Assembly: GCF_001425605.1 (NCBI RefSeq) | Contig: NZ_LMRG01000030.1 | Span: 124,001-188,000, forward strand | DNA: 64,000 nucleotides | DNA from: Rhizobium sp. Leaf453 | Lineage (GTDB): Bacteria > Pseudomonadota > Alphaproteobacteria > Rhizobiales > Rhizobiaceae | Reading direction: 5' to 3' | Shown here: positions 51,155-61,204 of the stretch, one piece after another | How positions within the stretch are numbered: the first letter of the stretch is position 1 | How the letters are laid out: every line of letters begins with the position of its first letter | Translations under genes and position numbers: made by a program | The notes under the pieces: generated by a model | Seen by the model: the letters and a program-made list of their open reading frames with translations, nothing else | The model's database searches: none | What the model was told of the DNA's origin: nothing

Positions 51155-51267
51155 TATTTCCGAATTGCTGATATGCGTCGTCGAGTGACGGCGCATCTGG
51201 ACGGGTCGTTCGCCATGTGCATGATGCGCCACGCACCCCATGGCCGAACGTAAAGACAGAGACCAGC

Positions 51268-51858
51268 ATGCTTGACAATGGCTATCACGACGTACCCGCC
51301 GACAAGCTCGTGACCGTCGTTACGCACCTGCAGATGCTTGAGAAACCCGAGCCGCGCGGAGAGGCGAAAGGGCCGTGGACGTTGCGCCGCGTCGAGATGA
51401 TCGATCTGGAGGCTTACCGCGATATCCAGCGCAAGATCGGTGCCGAATGGCTCTGGGCCTCCCGTCTCGAAATGACTGATGAGGAACTGGCCTCCAACGT
51501 GCATGCGCAGGATGTCGAACTGCACCTTCTCGAAGTAGGCGGTCTGGTCGAAGGCATTGCCGAGCTCGACTTCCGCAAGTCCGGCGAATGTGAAATGGCC
51601 TTCTTCGGCGTCTCGTCCGCGCTGATGGGAACGGGCGCCGGGCGCTGGCTGATGAACCGCGCCATCGATCTGTCCTGGAGCAATCCGATCGAGCGATTCT
51701 GGCTGCATACCTGCACGCTGGACAGCCCGCAGGCACTGCCGTTCTACACCCGCTCCGGCTTCACACCGTTCCGGCGGCAGGTGGAAGTCTTCGACGATCC
51801 ACGTCTGAAGGGCAACGTTCCGCGTACGGCGGCGCCACAGCTACCGATTCTTGTTTGA
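51268..51858 (+). CDS. GNAT-family N-acetyltransferase
   Basis: A 196-residue acetyltransferase. Motif A reads FFGVSSALMGTGAGRWLMNRAIDLSW, followed by RFWLHTCTLDSPQALPFYTRSGFTPFRRQ, which is motif B. The N-terminal roughly 45 residues are an extra segment. Start at 51268 is the first ATG that gives a family-like N-terminus; no strong ribosome site. The stop lies 13 bases from the convergent prs stop, across a small dyad. Substrate unknown. Confidence 0.87.
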   Translation: MLDNGYHDVPADKLVTVVTHLQMLEKPEPRGEAKGPWTLRRVEMIDLEAYRDIQRKIGAEWLWASRLEMTDEELASNVHAQDVELHLLEVGGLVEGIAELDFRKSGECEMAFFGVSSALMGTGAGRWLMNRAIDLSWSNPIERFWLHTCTLDSPQALPFYTRSGFTPFRRQVEVFDDPRLKGNVPRTAAPQLPILV

Positions 51859-51871
51859 GACGTGAGGCGTC

Positions 51872-51874
<3 letters not shown>
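51856..51874. terminator. Dyad between convergent GNAT and prs genes
   Basis: A 7-bp inverted repeat TGAGACG/CGTCTCA with a 5-base centre that covers both stop codons. It lacks a T-run on either strand, so it is a weak bidirectional terminator candidate. Confidence 0.35.
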
Positions 51875-52804
<930 letters not shown>

Positions 52805-53030
52805 AGATGGTCCGCCTGTGCTGGCGCGGTCGTCGCCGCGCAATTCCGTAAGCCGAGCCCGGGTCTCGATCGTCCCAAGCTCATGCGCGCTTCATAACGT
52901 CCCTGACTTTGAATGCAAGGGGATTGCCGCGTTGCAGCGTAGTTTATCCTAAAAAGTTTTTAACGGGCGTGTCACTGGTGTGACGGCAACCGTCGAATCT
53001 TGATCGACAGAACAGCAATGAATACCCGGG

Positions 53031-53927
53031 TCAGCCGGCGTTGCCGTCGCGCCAGCCGAGATAGGCGTTGATCGTCTTGGTGGCGATGCCCTGCATCATC
53101 TGCGCCGGAACTGCCGACCAGAGATCGGCAGCCGCGCCATCGACAGCATCCTGTCCCTGGATGCGGTGAAGGCGGTTGCCGGAATTATCGAGCACGTCCC
53201 AGACGTAGACCACCGTCGTCTTGTTGCCGTCCTTGAAGGCCGAGAAATAGCCCTTGAGGATATGTCGGCTTGACGGATCGGATGCACTCTTGATCGTCAG
53301 CCCGTGCGAACGTGCCTCGGCACCAAGCTGCTTGGACAGTGGCGTCACGGCCTCGACCGGCGCGCCGATGATCGGCAGGAAGCGGATCGTGCCCGAGGCT
53401 GCGGCCGGTGCGATCGACGCGGACTTCTGTGGTTGCTGTGCCGGCTCTTCGGCCTGTGTCGTTTGGTCGGCGACGCGCTGCGGTTCGCTGGACTGCTCGA
53501 CCGGGGGCGCATCGTCGAGCGACGCGGTCTGTTCCGGTTCGACGATCGGTGCGCTACGGGTCACCTGCCGCTCCTGCGCCGGGATTTCGCCCTGTTGCAG
53601 GCGGCCGGCCTGCGCATCGAGCGAACCGGCCGGATCCGTGTAGTCGCTGTCGCTCGGGGCAAGCACCGTGCCTGTCGGGCCTTCGTTAAATCCCTGTTGC
53701 TGCGCGGAGGACGCGGCAAGCGCGCTGCTTTGCACGGGCATCGTTGCCTGCGGCGTCGTATAGGCCGTCTGTTCCGACATGGTGTCGAGATCGTGCTGAT
53801 TGACCGGTGGCGAAACAAACGTGCCGCCACCGACATCGACCTGCGGTGTCAGCGCATCCATGCTGTTGCAGCCCGAAAGAGCTGCAACCATTCCAAGGCC
53901 CGCAAAAAGCGCAATCAGCTTAGGCAT
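53031..53927 (-). CDS. Lipoprotein with proline/glutamine-rich linker
   Basis: A 298-residue lipoprotein. The lipobox LSGC sits after a signal peptide (MPKLIALFAGLGMVAA). Residues about 30-175 are low-complexity (Q/E/P/A/S-rich); the C-terminal roughly 115 residues form a folded domain (TIRFLPIIGAPVEAVTPLSKQLGAEARSHGLTI ... LKGYFSAFKDGNKTTVVYVWDVLD). Start at 53927 is fixed by the signal peptide; an in-frame codon at 53999 lies outside. I do not recognise the domain; it is common beside the M24 gene in rhizobia as I recall. Confidence 0.82.
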   Translation of the reverse strand: MPKLIALFAGLGMVAALSGCNSMDALTPQVDVGGGTFVSPPVNQHDLDTMSEQTAYTTPQATMPVQSSALAASSAQQQGFNEGPTGTVLAPSDSDYTDPAGSLDAQAGRLQQGEIPAQERQVTRSAPIVEPEQTASLDDAPPVEQSSEPQRVADQTTQAEEPAQQPQKSASIAPAAASGTIRFLPIIGAPVEAVTPLSKQLGAEARSHGLTIKSASDPSSRHILKGYFSAFKDGNKTTVVYVWDVLDNSGNRLHRIQGQDAVDGAAADLWSAVPAQMMQGIATKTINAYLGWRDGNAG

Positions 53928-54014
53928 ATTTCTACCGTCCGGTTTCCTCGGTGACAGAATGTCTGAAGGCCCCCACCTTCTTCTGTCGATCAGGAACACG
54001 ATAGATCAAGTTTC

Positions 54015-55166
54015 CTAAGCAGAGATGAAGTCCAGTCCGTAGCGGGAAAGCGGCTTCGGCGCGCCGTCGGTGGTGAGGTAGGTCTGGCCGAGCGTCATGG
54101 CCGTGCCGCTGTCGGAATCCATGATAATCATGTGCACGAACAGCGACATGTCGGGCAGAATCTCCTGCGGATTGCCCACATGGAACATCTGCTGCTCCAT
54201 CCAGGATGGCGAGAAGCGGGCGCCGAGCGAGTAGCCGCAGGCGTTCAGACGGTGACGGGTGAGGCCACGCTCGTCCATGATCTTGGAATGGATGTCGAAG
54301 ACGGTGCCGAAGGTGTTGCCGGGCCGCAGCACCATCTCGATCGCCTGGATGGTTTCGCGGCAGGCGCTGTAGAGTTCGCGGTGGCGGTTTGTCGGCTCGC
54401 CGATCACGATCGTCCGCATCATCGCCGCATGATAGTGGGCGCTGACACCGGCCCATTCCAGTGTGAGCTGGTCCTGGGCTTCCAGCGTCCGGCGGCCTGC
54501 CTTGTAGCGGCAGAGGAGCGCGTCGGCACCGGAGCCGATGATGAATTCGTTGGCCGGATAGTCTCCGCCGCCGGCAAAGACGGCGCCCTGCATGGCAGCC
54601 AGGATCGCAGCCTCGTCACCGCCGGCATGGATGAGCGGGATCGCCGCATCCAGCGCGTCGTCGGCAAGGCTCGCCGCCTTCTCGACATGGACGATTTCGG
54701 CTGCGCTCTTGATCAGCCGCAGACGGCCGACCAGCATCGAGGCATCGACGATCTCGCCGAAGCTCATCAACTGGTTGTCGAGCAGACGGGCGATGCGTCC
54801 GGTCATGCCATGCGTGTCGTATTCGACACCGATGCGGGCACCGAGCAGATCGAGTTCGCTCAGGAGATTCTTGAGGTCCATGGTCGGATCGGCGTTGACG
54901 CGGTCAACCCAGACCTCGACACGCTCGATGTTCGACGTATGCTTGGCCTGACGCAGGTCGGCCGAGCGGGTCAGCAGCACCATCGAACCATCGGCCTTCA
55001 CCACCAGCGTCTGGAAGAAGCAATAGCCGAACGTGTCGTAGCCGGTCAGCCAGTACATGCTTTCCTGGGCGAAAAGCAGCATGGCGCCGAGCTTCTCTTC
55101 CTTCATCTTGGCGGTCAGGCGCTCTAACCGCGCCGCGTATTCGTCCTGCGTGAAGTGCAGTGCCAT
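54015..55166 (-). CDS. M24-family (creatinase-like) protein, metal ligands apparently missing
   Basis: A 383-residue protein with an N-terminal creatinase domain and a C-terminal pita-bread domain. Where metal-dependent members have GYxSDxTRT, it has HYHAAMMRT; where they have GHGIG, it has GYSLG; the first Asp and the Glu ligands are also replaced. This resembles creatinase and ectoine-hydrolase-like branches, which work without the two-metal centre. Annotated as Xaa-Pro peptidase it would be misleading. Start at 55166 with GGGAGG 7 bases upstream. It starts 1 base after the pgeF stop and is coupled to it. Confidence 0.85.
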   Translation of the reverse strand: MALHFTQDEYAARLERLTAKMKEEKLGAMLLFAQESMYWLTGYDTFGYCFFQTLVVKADGSMVLLTRSADLRQAKHTSNIERVEVWVDRVNADPTMDLKNLLSELDLLGARIGVEYDTHGMTGRIARLLDNQLMSFGEIVDASMLVGRLRLIKSAAEIVHVEKAASLADDALDAAIPLIHAGGDEAAILAAMQGAVFAGGGDYPANEFIIGSGADALLCRYKAGRRTLEAQDQLTLEWAGVSAHYHAAMMRTIVIGEPTNRHRELYSACRETIQAIEMVLRPGNTFGTVFDIHSKIMDERGLTRHRLNACGYSLGARFSPSWMEQQMFHVGNPQEILPDMSLFVHMIIMDSDSGTAMTLGQTYLTTDGAPKPLSRYGLDFISA

Positions 55167-55167
55167 G

Positions 55168-55962
55168 TCATGCCTCCCGAATGGAAATTGCAGAAATCTG
55201 CCGGCCATAGTCCGGCTCGCTGCGATGGGTTGTGCGACGATAGGAGAAGAAGCGCTCCTCGTCCGCATAAGTGCAAATATCGAGATTTTCCGCCGTCACG
55301 CCAGCATCGGTCAGCCGTTTTTTCGTCAATCCCGGCAGGTCGAACATCGCGTGTCCCTCGCGCTCCGACGGTGTGAAGAAACCGGCGTAAGCCGGGTCCT
55401 TCTCCAGGAAGCGCTCGACGAACTCGGCGCCGACCTCGTAGTTTCTGCGGCTGATCGACGGGCCGAGGCAGGCGACGATGCGTTCGCGCTCAGCCCCGAG
55501 CGCAACCATGGCGTCGATGGTGTTTTCGAGCACGCCGGTCAGCGCACCCTTCCAGCCGGCATGGGCCGCCCCGATCACACCGGCTTGCGGGTCGGCGAAC
55601 AGCACGGGGCCGCAATCGGCCGAGAGCACGCCGAGAACGAGACCGGGCGTCGCTGTCACCAGCGCATCGGCCTGCGGCCGGGCGCCGTCATAGCCGGCGT
55701 CGACAACGATGGCGTCGGGGGAATGAACCTGGTGGACGGTGGCGAGTCTGTCCACATCCGCACCGAACCAGGCGCTGACGCGGGCGCGGTTCTCCTCGAC
55801 ACGCTCGCGCGCATCGTTCGAGCCAAGGCCGACATTCAGGCCACGATAGAGCCCTTCCGAAACACCGCCTTCGCGGGTGAAATAGCCGTGGCGGATGCAG
55901 TTTCCGGCCTTGTCAGTGAGAAGCGGGCTCTGGACAGGCGAGGGCAAGGCATCATCCTTCAT
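55168..55962 (-). CDS. pgeF: Peptidoglycan editing factor / purine nucleosidase, YfiH (laccase-domain) family
   Basis: A 264-residue protein. Conserved metal residues are in TVHQVHS, SADCGPVLFAD and AAHAGWKGAL (His, Cys and His). Members were first called polyphenol oxidases, later purine nucleoside phosphorylase-like, and in E. coli PgeF removes L-Ser-containing errors from peptidoglycan precursors. Start: ATG 55962; a TTG at 55992 is in frame. Lies between the M24 gene and the methyltransferase gene in the same direction. Confidence 0.92.
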   Translation of the reverse strand: MKDDALPSPVQSPLLTDKAGNCIRHGYFTREGGVSEGLYRGLNVGLGSNDARERVEENRARVSAWFGADVDRLATVHQVHSPDAIVVDAGYDGARPQADALVTATPGLVLGVLSADCGPVLFADPQAGVIGAAHAGWKGALTGVLENTIDAMVALGAERERIVACLGPSISRRNYEVGAEFVERFLEKDPAYAGFFTPSEREGHAMFDLPGLTKKRLTDAGVTAENLDICTYADEERFFSYRRTTHRSEPDYGRQISAISIREA

Positions 55963-56120
55963 CGGTGGTTTTGCCCTTTCAAAATGCTGCAATACGGTGG
56001 GTTTTCGGGCGTGTGGTTCTTATCGGCCCCGAGTGATTTGGCCGGATGTTGGCCTTCGGGACCGCCGCTGTCAATCCGTTGAAGCGACCGGAAATGTCGC
56101 CCCCTGCCAGTGCGGACGAC

Positions 56121-57215
56121 CTATTTCTGGAAAGGCACGAGTGCGACATTCGGGCTGCTGACAGCGAGAACCTTGAACAGTTCGCCCATTTTTCCGACGC
56201 CGGCGCCTGCCAGTCTTTCGGCATCCGCCCGGATGTTTTCCTGGGTTTCGGCATCCTTGTCACGGCCGAGTGCCGAGGCGCGTTCGGCAAGCCCGAGCGC
56301 CAGCAGGAAATCGCCCTGATAGGTCAGGCCGTTGATCTGCAGGCCCTCGGCCACCGAACGGCGCGCCAGCTGTTCGAAATCGACATGGCTGGTGACGTCG
56401 GCTTCGCCGGGATGTTTCAGCGGCGGGTCGAATTCGTGGTCACGTACAGCTTGCAGCGTATCTCCGAGCCCTGTCGCCATATGGCCGTAGTCGATGATTA
56501 GGCCGGTTCCACCGCCGGTGCGGATGCGGCTTGCCACAGCGGCCATGACGGCATCGCGAGCCGGAGCGATTTCGAAAATGGTACCGAGCGGCGCCGTCTG
56601 AGCCGATGGGGGCAGGAGCACCGGATCGATCCCGGCAACGCCAGCGGCAAACATCAGTTCGCCATCGGCATCGAGGCCGATCAGGCGTTCCTTGAATCCC
56701 TGCGCCGTCTTGACGAACTGACGGATCGGGATGGCATCGAACAGTTCGTTGGCAACGAGCAGCAGGAAGCCGTCCGGCAGCGTGTCGAAACTGTCGTGCC
56801 AGTCGAGCTTAAACTTGTGGGCGACCAGCGTCTGCTGCTGCGCCTTCTGCAGCCGCTCGCTGGTCTCTACCAGATGCACGCTGGCTGCATCATAAAGGGC
56901 AGGGGAAAGCTTGCCGATCACGCGCAGGATATCGGACATCATCGTGCCACGGCCGGGGCCGATCTCGGCGATGATGACCGGGCTCGGTTCGCCATGCCGC
57001 TGCCAGGCCTGCACGAGGAAGATGCCGATCATTTCGCCGAACAGCTGGCTAATTTCCGGCGCGGTGATGAAATCGCCGGACCGGCCGAACGGCTCGCGGG
57101 TCTTGTAGTAGCCGTATTCCGGGTCGGCGAGGCACAGCGAGAAATAGTCGGTCACGCTGATCGGGCCGTTGGCCAGGATGATGGACTTGATCTTTTCTCC
57201 CAGAGGCGTCGTCAT
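56121..57215 (-). CDS. Class I SAM-dependent methyltransferase, NDUFAF7/MidA-like
   Basis: A 364-residue methyltransferase. The family start SVTDYFSLCLADPEYGYYKTREPFGRSGDFITAPEISQLFGEMIG and SAM motif EIGPGRGTMM are clear, as are LVANELFDAIPIRQF and LIIDYGHM. The mitochondrial relative NDUFAF7 methylates an arginine of the complex I subunit NDUFS2; the bacterial target is presumably the same kind of protein, but that is inference. It starts 10 bases after the lgt stop, so the lgt transcript probably continues through it. Confidence 0.93.
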   Translation of the reverse strand: MTTPLGEKIKSIILANGPISVTDYFSLCLADPEYGYYKTREPFGRSGDFITAPEISQLFGEMIGIFLVQAWQRHGEPSPVIIAEIGPGRGTMMSDILRVIGKLSPALYDAASVHLVETSERLQKAQQQTLVAHKFKLDWHDSFDTLPDGFLLLVANELFDAIPIRQFVKTAQGFKERLIGLDADGELMFAAGVAGIDPVLLPPSAQTAPLGTIFEIAPARDAVMAAVASRIRTGGGTGLIIDYGHMATGLGDTLQAVRDHEFDPPLKHPGEADVTSHVDFEQLARRSVAEGLQINGLTYQGDFLLALGLAERASALGRDKDAETQENIRADAERLAGAGVGKMGELFKVLAVSSPNVALVPFQK

Positions 57216-57225
57216 CCAGCCCCCT

Positions 57226-58071
57226 TCATGCCGTTGCCGGGGCTGCGCGACGCGCCCGCAGCACGGCCCAGAGACCGATAAGCACCATCGGCAACGACAG
57301 AAGCATGCCCATCGTCAGCCAGTTGCCCAGAAGATAGCCGAGCTGCGCATCCGGCTCGCGGAAGAACTCGACGAAGATGCGTGACAGGCCGTAACCCGTG
57401 ACGAAGATGCCGCAGACGAGGCCCGGAACTTTCAGGGCATGGCGCCGGTAGATCATCACGGCAAGCACGGTCAGCAACAGCAGGCCTTCGAGTGCTGCTT
57501 CGTACAACTGGCTCGGATGGCGTGCGAAGGGACCCCCGGTCGGGAAGACCACGGCCCACGGCATGGACGACAGCCGGCCCCAGAGTTCGGCATTGATGAA
57601 GTTGGCTACGCGGCCGAAGAAGAGGCCGATCGGCACGGCGGCGGAGATGATATCGAACAGGCTCCAGACCGGGATACTATGGCGGCGGGCAAACAGGATC
57701 ATGGCGATCATGGTGCCGATCAGGCCGCCATGGAAGGACATGCCGCCGTTCCAGATTTCCAGTGCCCGGATCGGGTTGGCGAGCACGCTGGGTAGATCGT
57801 AGAACAGGATGTATCCGATACGCCCGCCCAGGACGACGCCGGCGGCGACCCAGATCAGGAAGTCATCGAGCTGTGCTTCGGTTGCCGCAGGGTTGCCGTT
57901 CGCCCAGAGCGACGTGTTGCGCACCAGCCTGCGGGCATATTGCCAGCCGATCAGGATGCCCGCGACATAGGCAAGGCCGTACCAGTGGATCTGCAAGGGG
58001 CCAATGGAAATCAGCACCGGATCGATATCCGGGAAAGGCATGATCGAGAAGATTGTCGGTATTGTTTCCAA
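57226..58071 (-). CDS. lgt: Prolipoprotein diacylglyceryl transferase
   Basis: A 281-residue inner-membrane enzyme adding diacylglycerol to lipobox cysteines of prolipoproteins. About seven helices; the signature [14 protein letters not shown] and the HGGLIG and HPSQLYEA motifs are present. The start could be TTG at 58071, giving [18 protein letters not shown], similar to rhizobial Lgt proteins, or ATG at 58041; neither has a strong ribosome site. The lipoprotein at 53031-53927 is a potential substrate. Divergent from ubiK. Confidence 0.95.
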   Translation of the reverse strand: METIPTIFSIMPFPDIDPVLISIGPLQIHWYGLAYVAGILIGWQYARRLVRNTSLWANGNPAATEAQLDDFLIWVAAGVVLGGRIGYILFYDLPSVLANPIRALEIWNGGMSFHGGLIGTMIAMILFARRHSIPVWSLFDIISAAVPIGLFFGRVANFINAELWGRLSSMPWAVVFPTGGPFARHPSQLYEAALEGLLLLTVLAVMIYRRHALKVPGLVCGIFVTGYGLSRIFVEFFREPDAQLGYLLGNWLTMGMLLSLPMVLIGLWAVLRARRAAPATA

Positions 58072-58259
58072 GGTCTTGCTTCATTCCAGTCAATTGTTTG
58101 GCGGAACACTGCCTTTCCGGCATGGCAGGGTCAAGGCGCGGCGCCTGCGGCAAAGGCGGTCATCCCGGTATTTTTCCTTGCATCGGGCGACCTGTCCCCC
58201 TACCTCCTGTTTCAAGCCGGTCAATCCGGCAGATGGACGACGGATCGGAGATCAAGACG

Positions 58260-58520
58260 ATGAGCACAGGCGCAAACCGTATTCTGGATGATTTCGCCAA
58301 GTTGATGACGGATGCCGCGGGCGCAGCCCAGGGCGTCCGCAAGGAGATGGAAACCGTGTTTCGCGCCCAGGGTGAGCGGCTGCTCAACTCCATGGATGTG
58401 GTGAAGCGCGAGGAGTTCGAAGTGGTCCGCGACATGGCGCTCAAGGCACGCGAAGAAAACGACGCGCTTCTGGCCCGGATCGCGGCGCTCGAGGCGCGGC
58501 TCAACGAAGCCGGAAAGTAA
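58260..58520 (+). CDS. UbiK-family accessory factor (BMFP domain)
   Basis: An 86-residue protein with the BMFP pattern: NRILDDFAKLMTDAAGAAQGVRKEME, then a C-terminal coiled coil (DVVKREEFEVVRDMALKAREENDALLARIAALEARLNE). Related UbiK supports the ubiquinone biosynthesis complex in enterobacteria; older annotations call it a membrane fusogenic protein. Start at 58260 has GGAG 9 bases upstream. Confidence 0.87.
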   Translation: MSTGANRILDDFAKLMTDAAGAAQGVRKEMETVFRAQGERLLNSMDVVKREEFEVVRDMALKAREENDALLARIAALEARLNEAGK

Positions 58521-58521
58521 C

Positions 58522-58803
58522 GAATCCGAGGCGGCGGCGCGGATTGTGTCGCCGCCTTCGATACGGCTGCCCGGCATGCGCCCCATCGTGGCACAGGCAG
58601 CCATTTTCAGCCGCGCTGTCGGCGATAATCTTCATAATTTTTTTACCCTGTGGACACTGTCAAAAAACGCTGATGGCAGAGTCCTTTAAGACGCCGTGCT
58701 GAATCAATTTCGCAGAGCATATCCACAACCTCCGGCGCTATTTTCCATGCGGGGGGCTTTCATGCGGACTCCGGCGTTATACACTGATTTTAAATGATGA
58801 TTC
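58522..58803. promoter_or_regulatory. Cluster of five GANTC (CcrM) sites
   Basis: GAATC at 58522-58526, GAGTC 58679-58683, GAATC 58701-58705, GACTC 58767-58771 and GATTC 58799-58803. About one site per 256 bases is expected by chance. CcrM methylation at GANTC regulates cell-cycle promoters in alphaproteobacteria (established); a role for the downstream ybjN-proC operon is inference. Confidence 0.45.
58529..58557 (+). terminator. Possible terminator after ubiK
   Basis: An 8-bp perfect stem AGGCGGCG/CGCCGCCT with a 13-base loop (58529-58536, 58550-58557), 8 bases after the stop. The tail is only TTCG, so efficiency is uncertain. Confidence 0.5.
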
Positions 58804-58953
58804 GAAACGGATCACGCAAGCTCCAGGCAGGGTATGTCAGCCAGGATGGTCGTGTTTCCGGTAATCATAAGTGTTTGTTTCTGGTGTTTGAGTTTGCAGC
58901 CTCGTGTGTGAACGCGATGACGCATGCCCGCACTGGGACTTTTGGGGTGATGC

Positions 58954-59454
58954 ATGAGCCTGATGGAACTGGAACTTGAGCGCCAATCGAACCCGGTCGA
59001 TATGATCGAGTTTGTCGCTGCCAACAATGACTGGTGCTTCGAGCGCTCGGGCGAAGACGAAATCGCCATGAACGTCGAGGGCAAGTGGACAGACTACCAC
59101 GTATCCTTCTCGTGGATGGAAGAGTTTGAGGCCCTGCATCTGGCCTGCGCCTTCGACATCAAGGTTCCCGAAAGCCGCGTCAACGAAGTCATCCGGCTTC
59201 TCTCCCATATCAACGGCCAAGTGCTGATGGGCCATTTCGACCTGTGGCGTCAGGAAGATGTCGTGATCTTCCGCCAGTCGCTGCTTCTGTCGGGCGGTGC
59301 GGAGCCCACCAACCAGCAGGTCGAGGTGCTCCTGTCGAGCGCGCTCGAAGCCTGCGAATCCTATTTTCAGGCCTTCCAGTTCGTCGTCTGGTCCGGTATC
59401 GATGCGCAGAGCGCGGTTGAAGCCGTGATGTTCGAGACTGTTGGAGAGGCGTGA
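58954..59454 (+). CDS. YbjN domain protein
   Basis: A 166-residue soluble protein of the YbjN family: NPVDMIEFVAANNDWCFERSGEDEIAMNVEGKWTDYHVSFSWMEE, LHLACAFDIKVPESRVNEVIRLLSHINGQVLMGHFDLW. The fold is type III secretion chaperone-like; function is unknown, with E. coli YbjN a multicopy stress-sensitivity factor. GGGGTG precedes the ATG. It is directly followed by proC (2-base gap), so this looks like ybjN-proC-csaA-phosphatase in one operon. Confidence 0.9.
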   Translation: MSLMELELERQSNPVDMIEFVAANNDWCFERSGEDEIAMNVEGKWTDYHVSFSWMEEFEALHLACAFDIKVPESRVNEVIRLLSHINGQVLMGHFDLWRQEDVVIFRQSLLLSGGAEPTNQQVEVLLSSALEACESYFQAFQFVVWSGIDAQSAVEAVMFETVGEA

Positions 59455-59456
59455 TC

Positions 59457-60275
59457 ATGACGGTGAATGCAGCGGGGCCGATCATTCTCATCGGCGCGGG
59501 CAACATGGGCGGCGCGATGCTCGCCGGTTGGCTGAAAAGCGGCATTTCTGGTTCTGACCTTCTCGTTATCGATCCCGGCCCGCCGCCGGCCATGGCCAAG
59601 CTGATCGCCGACAACGGCGCGCGTCATGTGACGGCTGCGCCCGAAGGCCTGAAGGCGGGCGTTCTCTTCCTCGCGGTCAAGCCGCAGGTGATGGGCGCGG
59701 TCCTGCCGCCGCTGAAAAGCCTTGTTGGCCCCGAGACAGTTGTGGTCTCGGTCGCGGCCGGCACTACGCTGTCCTTCATGCAATCGCATCTCGGCGAAGC
59801 CGCTATGGTTCGTGCCATGCCGAACACACCGGCGATGATCGGCCGTGGTGTCACCGGCGCCTTTGCCAATGGCGCGGTCTCCGCCGAAAAACGCGAACTC
59901 GTGCATAATCTTCTAAAAGTTTCCGGTCCCGTCGAATGGGTCCAGACCGAGGCCGATATCGATGCGGTCACTGCCGTGTCGGGCAGCGGTCCGGCCTATG
60001 TCTTTTATCTCGTCGAGTGCATGGCGGAGGCTGGTCGCAAGGCCGGTCTCGAGGCGGACCTCGCCATGCGGCTTGCGCGGGAAACCGTCGCGGGGGCTGG
60101 TGAACTCCTACATCAGTCCCCCGATGACGCCTCCAGGCTGCGCCAGAACGTGACGTCTCCCGGCGGCACCACGGCGGCGGCCCTCAATATCCTCATGGCC
60201 GATGACGGCATGCAGCCTCTATTCGACAAGGCGATTGCCGCCGCCCGCAAGCGGGCGGAAGAACTGGCCGGTTAA
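59457..60275 (+). CDS. proC: Pyrroline-5-carboxylate reductase
   Basis: A 272-residue enzyme reducing P5C to proline with NADPH; cytosolic. The Rossmann motif IGAGNMGGAMLAGW is at residues about 12-25; VKPQVM, RAMPNTPAMIGRGVTG, and the C-terminal VSGSGPAYVFYLVECM and VTSPGGTTAAALNIL are all present. ATG 59457 has AGAGG 7 bases upstream; GTG 59451, overlapping the ybjN stop, is an alternative that adds two residues. Confidence 0.96.
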   Translation: MTVNAAGPIILIGAGNMGGAMLAGWLKSGISGSDLLVIDPGPPPAMAKLIADNGARHVTAAPEGLKAGVLFLAVKPQVMGAVLPPLKSLVGPETVVVSVAAGTTLSFMQSHLGEAAMVRAMPNTPAMIGRGVTGAFANGAVSAEKRELVHNLLKVSGPVEWVQTEADIDAVTAVSGSGPAYVFYLVECMAEAGRKAGLEADLAMRLARETVAGAGELLHQSPDDASRLRQNVTSPGGTTAAALNILMADDGMQPLFDKAIAAARKRAEELAG

Positions 60276-60289
60276 TTCGGGACTACTCC

Positions 60290-60631
60290 ATGACCGAGAC
60301 CATCACCTACGCCGATTTCGAGCGCGTCGATATTCGTACCGGCACCATCGTCGAAGCGTCACCCTTTCCGGAGGCGCGCAAGCCGGCGATCAAGATCGTC
60401 ATCGATTTCGGACCGGATATCGGCCTGAAGAAATCCTCGGCGCAGATCACCACGCATTACACGCCGGAGACGCTGGTCGGCCGGCAGGTGCTCGGTGTCG
60501 TCAACTTTCCGCCGCGCCAGATTGGCCCCTTCCGCTCCGAAGTGCTAACGCTCGGCTTCGAGGATGAGGCCGGCGCCATCGTTCTCGCCGCGACCGACAA
60601 GCCGGTACCGAACGGCAAGCGGCTCCTGTAA
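60290..60631 (+). CDS. tRNA-binding protein CsaA-like
   Basis: A 113-residue OB-fold protein: FERVDIRTGTIVEASPFPEARKPAIKIVIDFG and TTHYTPETLVGRQVLGVVNFPPRQIGPFRSEVLTLGF match the CsaA/YgjH tRNA-binding family, related to the C-terminal domain of MetRS. Bacillus CsaA has chaperone-like activity; the role in alphaproteobacteria is not established. It lies 14 bases after proC in the same operon. Confidence 0.92.
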   Translation: MTETITYADFERVDIRTGTIVEASPFPEARKPAIKIVIDFGPDIGLKKSSAQITTHYTPETLVGRQVLGVVNFPPRQIGPFRSEVLTLGFEDEAGAIVLAATDKPVPNGKRLL

Positions 60632-60642
60632 GGACAATCCCC

Positions 60643-61200
60643 ATGGACCTGAATGCCGTCCGCGAATTCGTCCGTGTCACCTGCCTGCGCGACACGGCGA
60701 TGGTGGCTGGTGATTGGCAGGCGACCCATGTCGTCTCGCTGCTCGATCCGGAACTCAACGACGAACTCGTGCCGCGCATCGAGCGCGTAAGGCATCATGT
60801 CGTGCGCCTGCGCGACCAGGAAAATCCACTGGCGACCACGCATTTTCCCGATGCCATCACAGCCTTCTTCAACGATGTCCTTCCGGCGATCGACGCTGAT
60901 GGTAGCCGCATCCTCGTCCATTGCCACGCCGGCGTCAGCCGCTCGACCGCCTTCGCCTATGGCGTTCTCGCCCACCGTTTCGGCGCCGGGCGCGAGGACG
61001 ATGCGTTTGCGGCTCTGATGTCGATCGTCAATAAGCCCTGGCCGAACCGCCGCATCATCGAGATCTTCGACGCCCATTGGCAGAGGGATGGGCGCTTGCT
61101 GGCGCCACTCGACGCGATGCGCCAAAAGCATCCCAGGCGTATCGATGCCTGGCACCGTTTCAACGCACGACGTGGAATGGGCGGCGGTTATTCTCGGTAA
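60643..61200 (+). CDS. Protein tyrosine phosphatase-like (dual-specificity fold)
   Basis: A 185-residue protein. The phosphatase loop HCHAGVSRST contains the CX5R signature, nucleophile Cys94 and Arg100. The preceding Asp candidates lie in VVRLRDQEN, where a general acid would be expected. No signal peptide. Starts 11 bases after csaA. It converges with the histidine kinase gene, 4 bases apart. Substrates unknown. Confidence 0.9.
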   Translation: MDLNAVREFVRVTCLRDTAMVAGDWQATHVVSLLDPELNDELVPRIERVRHHVVRLRDQENPLATTHFPDAITAFFNDVLPAIDADGSRILVHCHAGVSRSTAFAYGVLAHRFGAGREDDAFAALMSIVNKPWPNRRIIEIFDAHWQRDGRLLAPLDAMRQKHPRRIDAWHRFNARRGMGGGYSR

Positions 61201-61204
61201 TTGA

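Larger units (their letters stand above)
58521..58953. other. Gene-free stretch between ubiK and ybjN
   Basis: 433 bases without a supported gene. It contains a terminator-like stem near the start, an AT-rich part with a T-run (58630-58645), and five GANTC sites. Promoter hexamers for the ybjN operon are not obvious. Confidence 0.5.
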
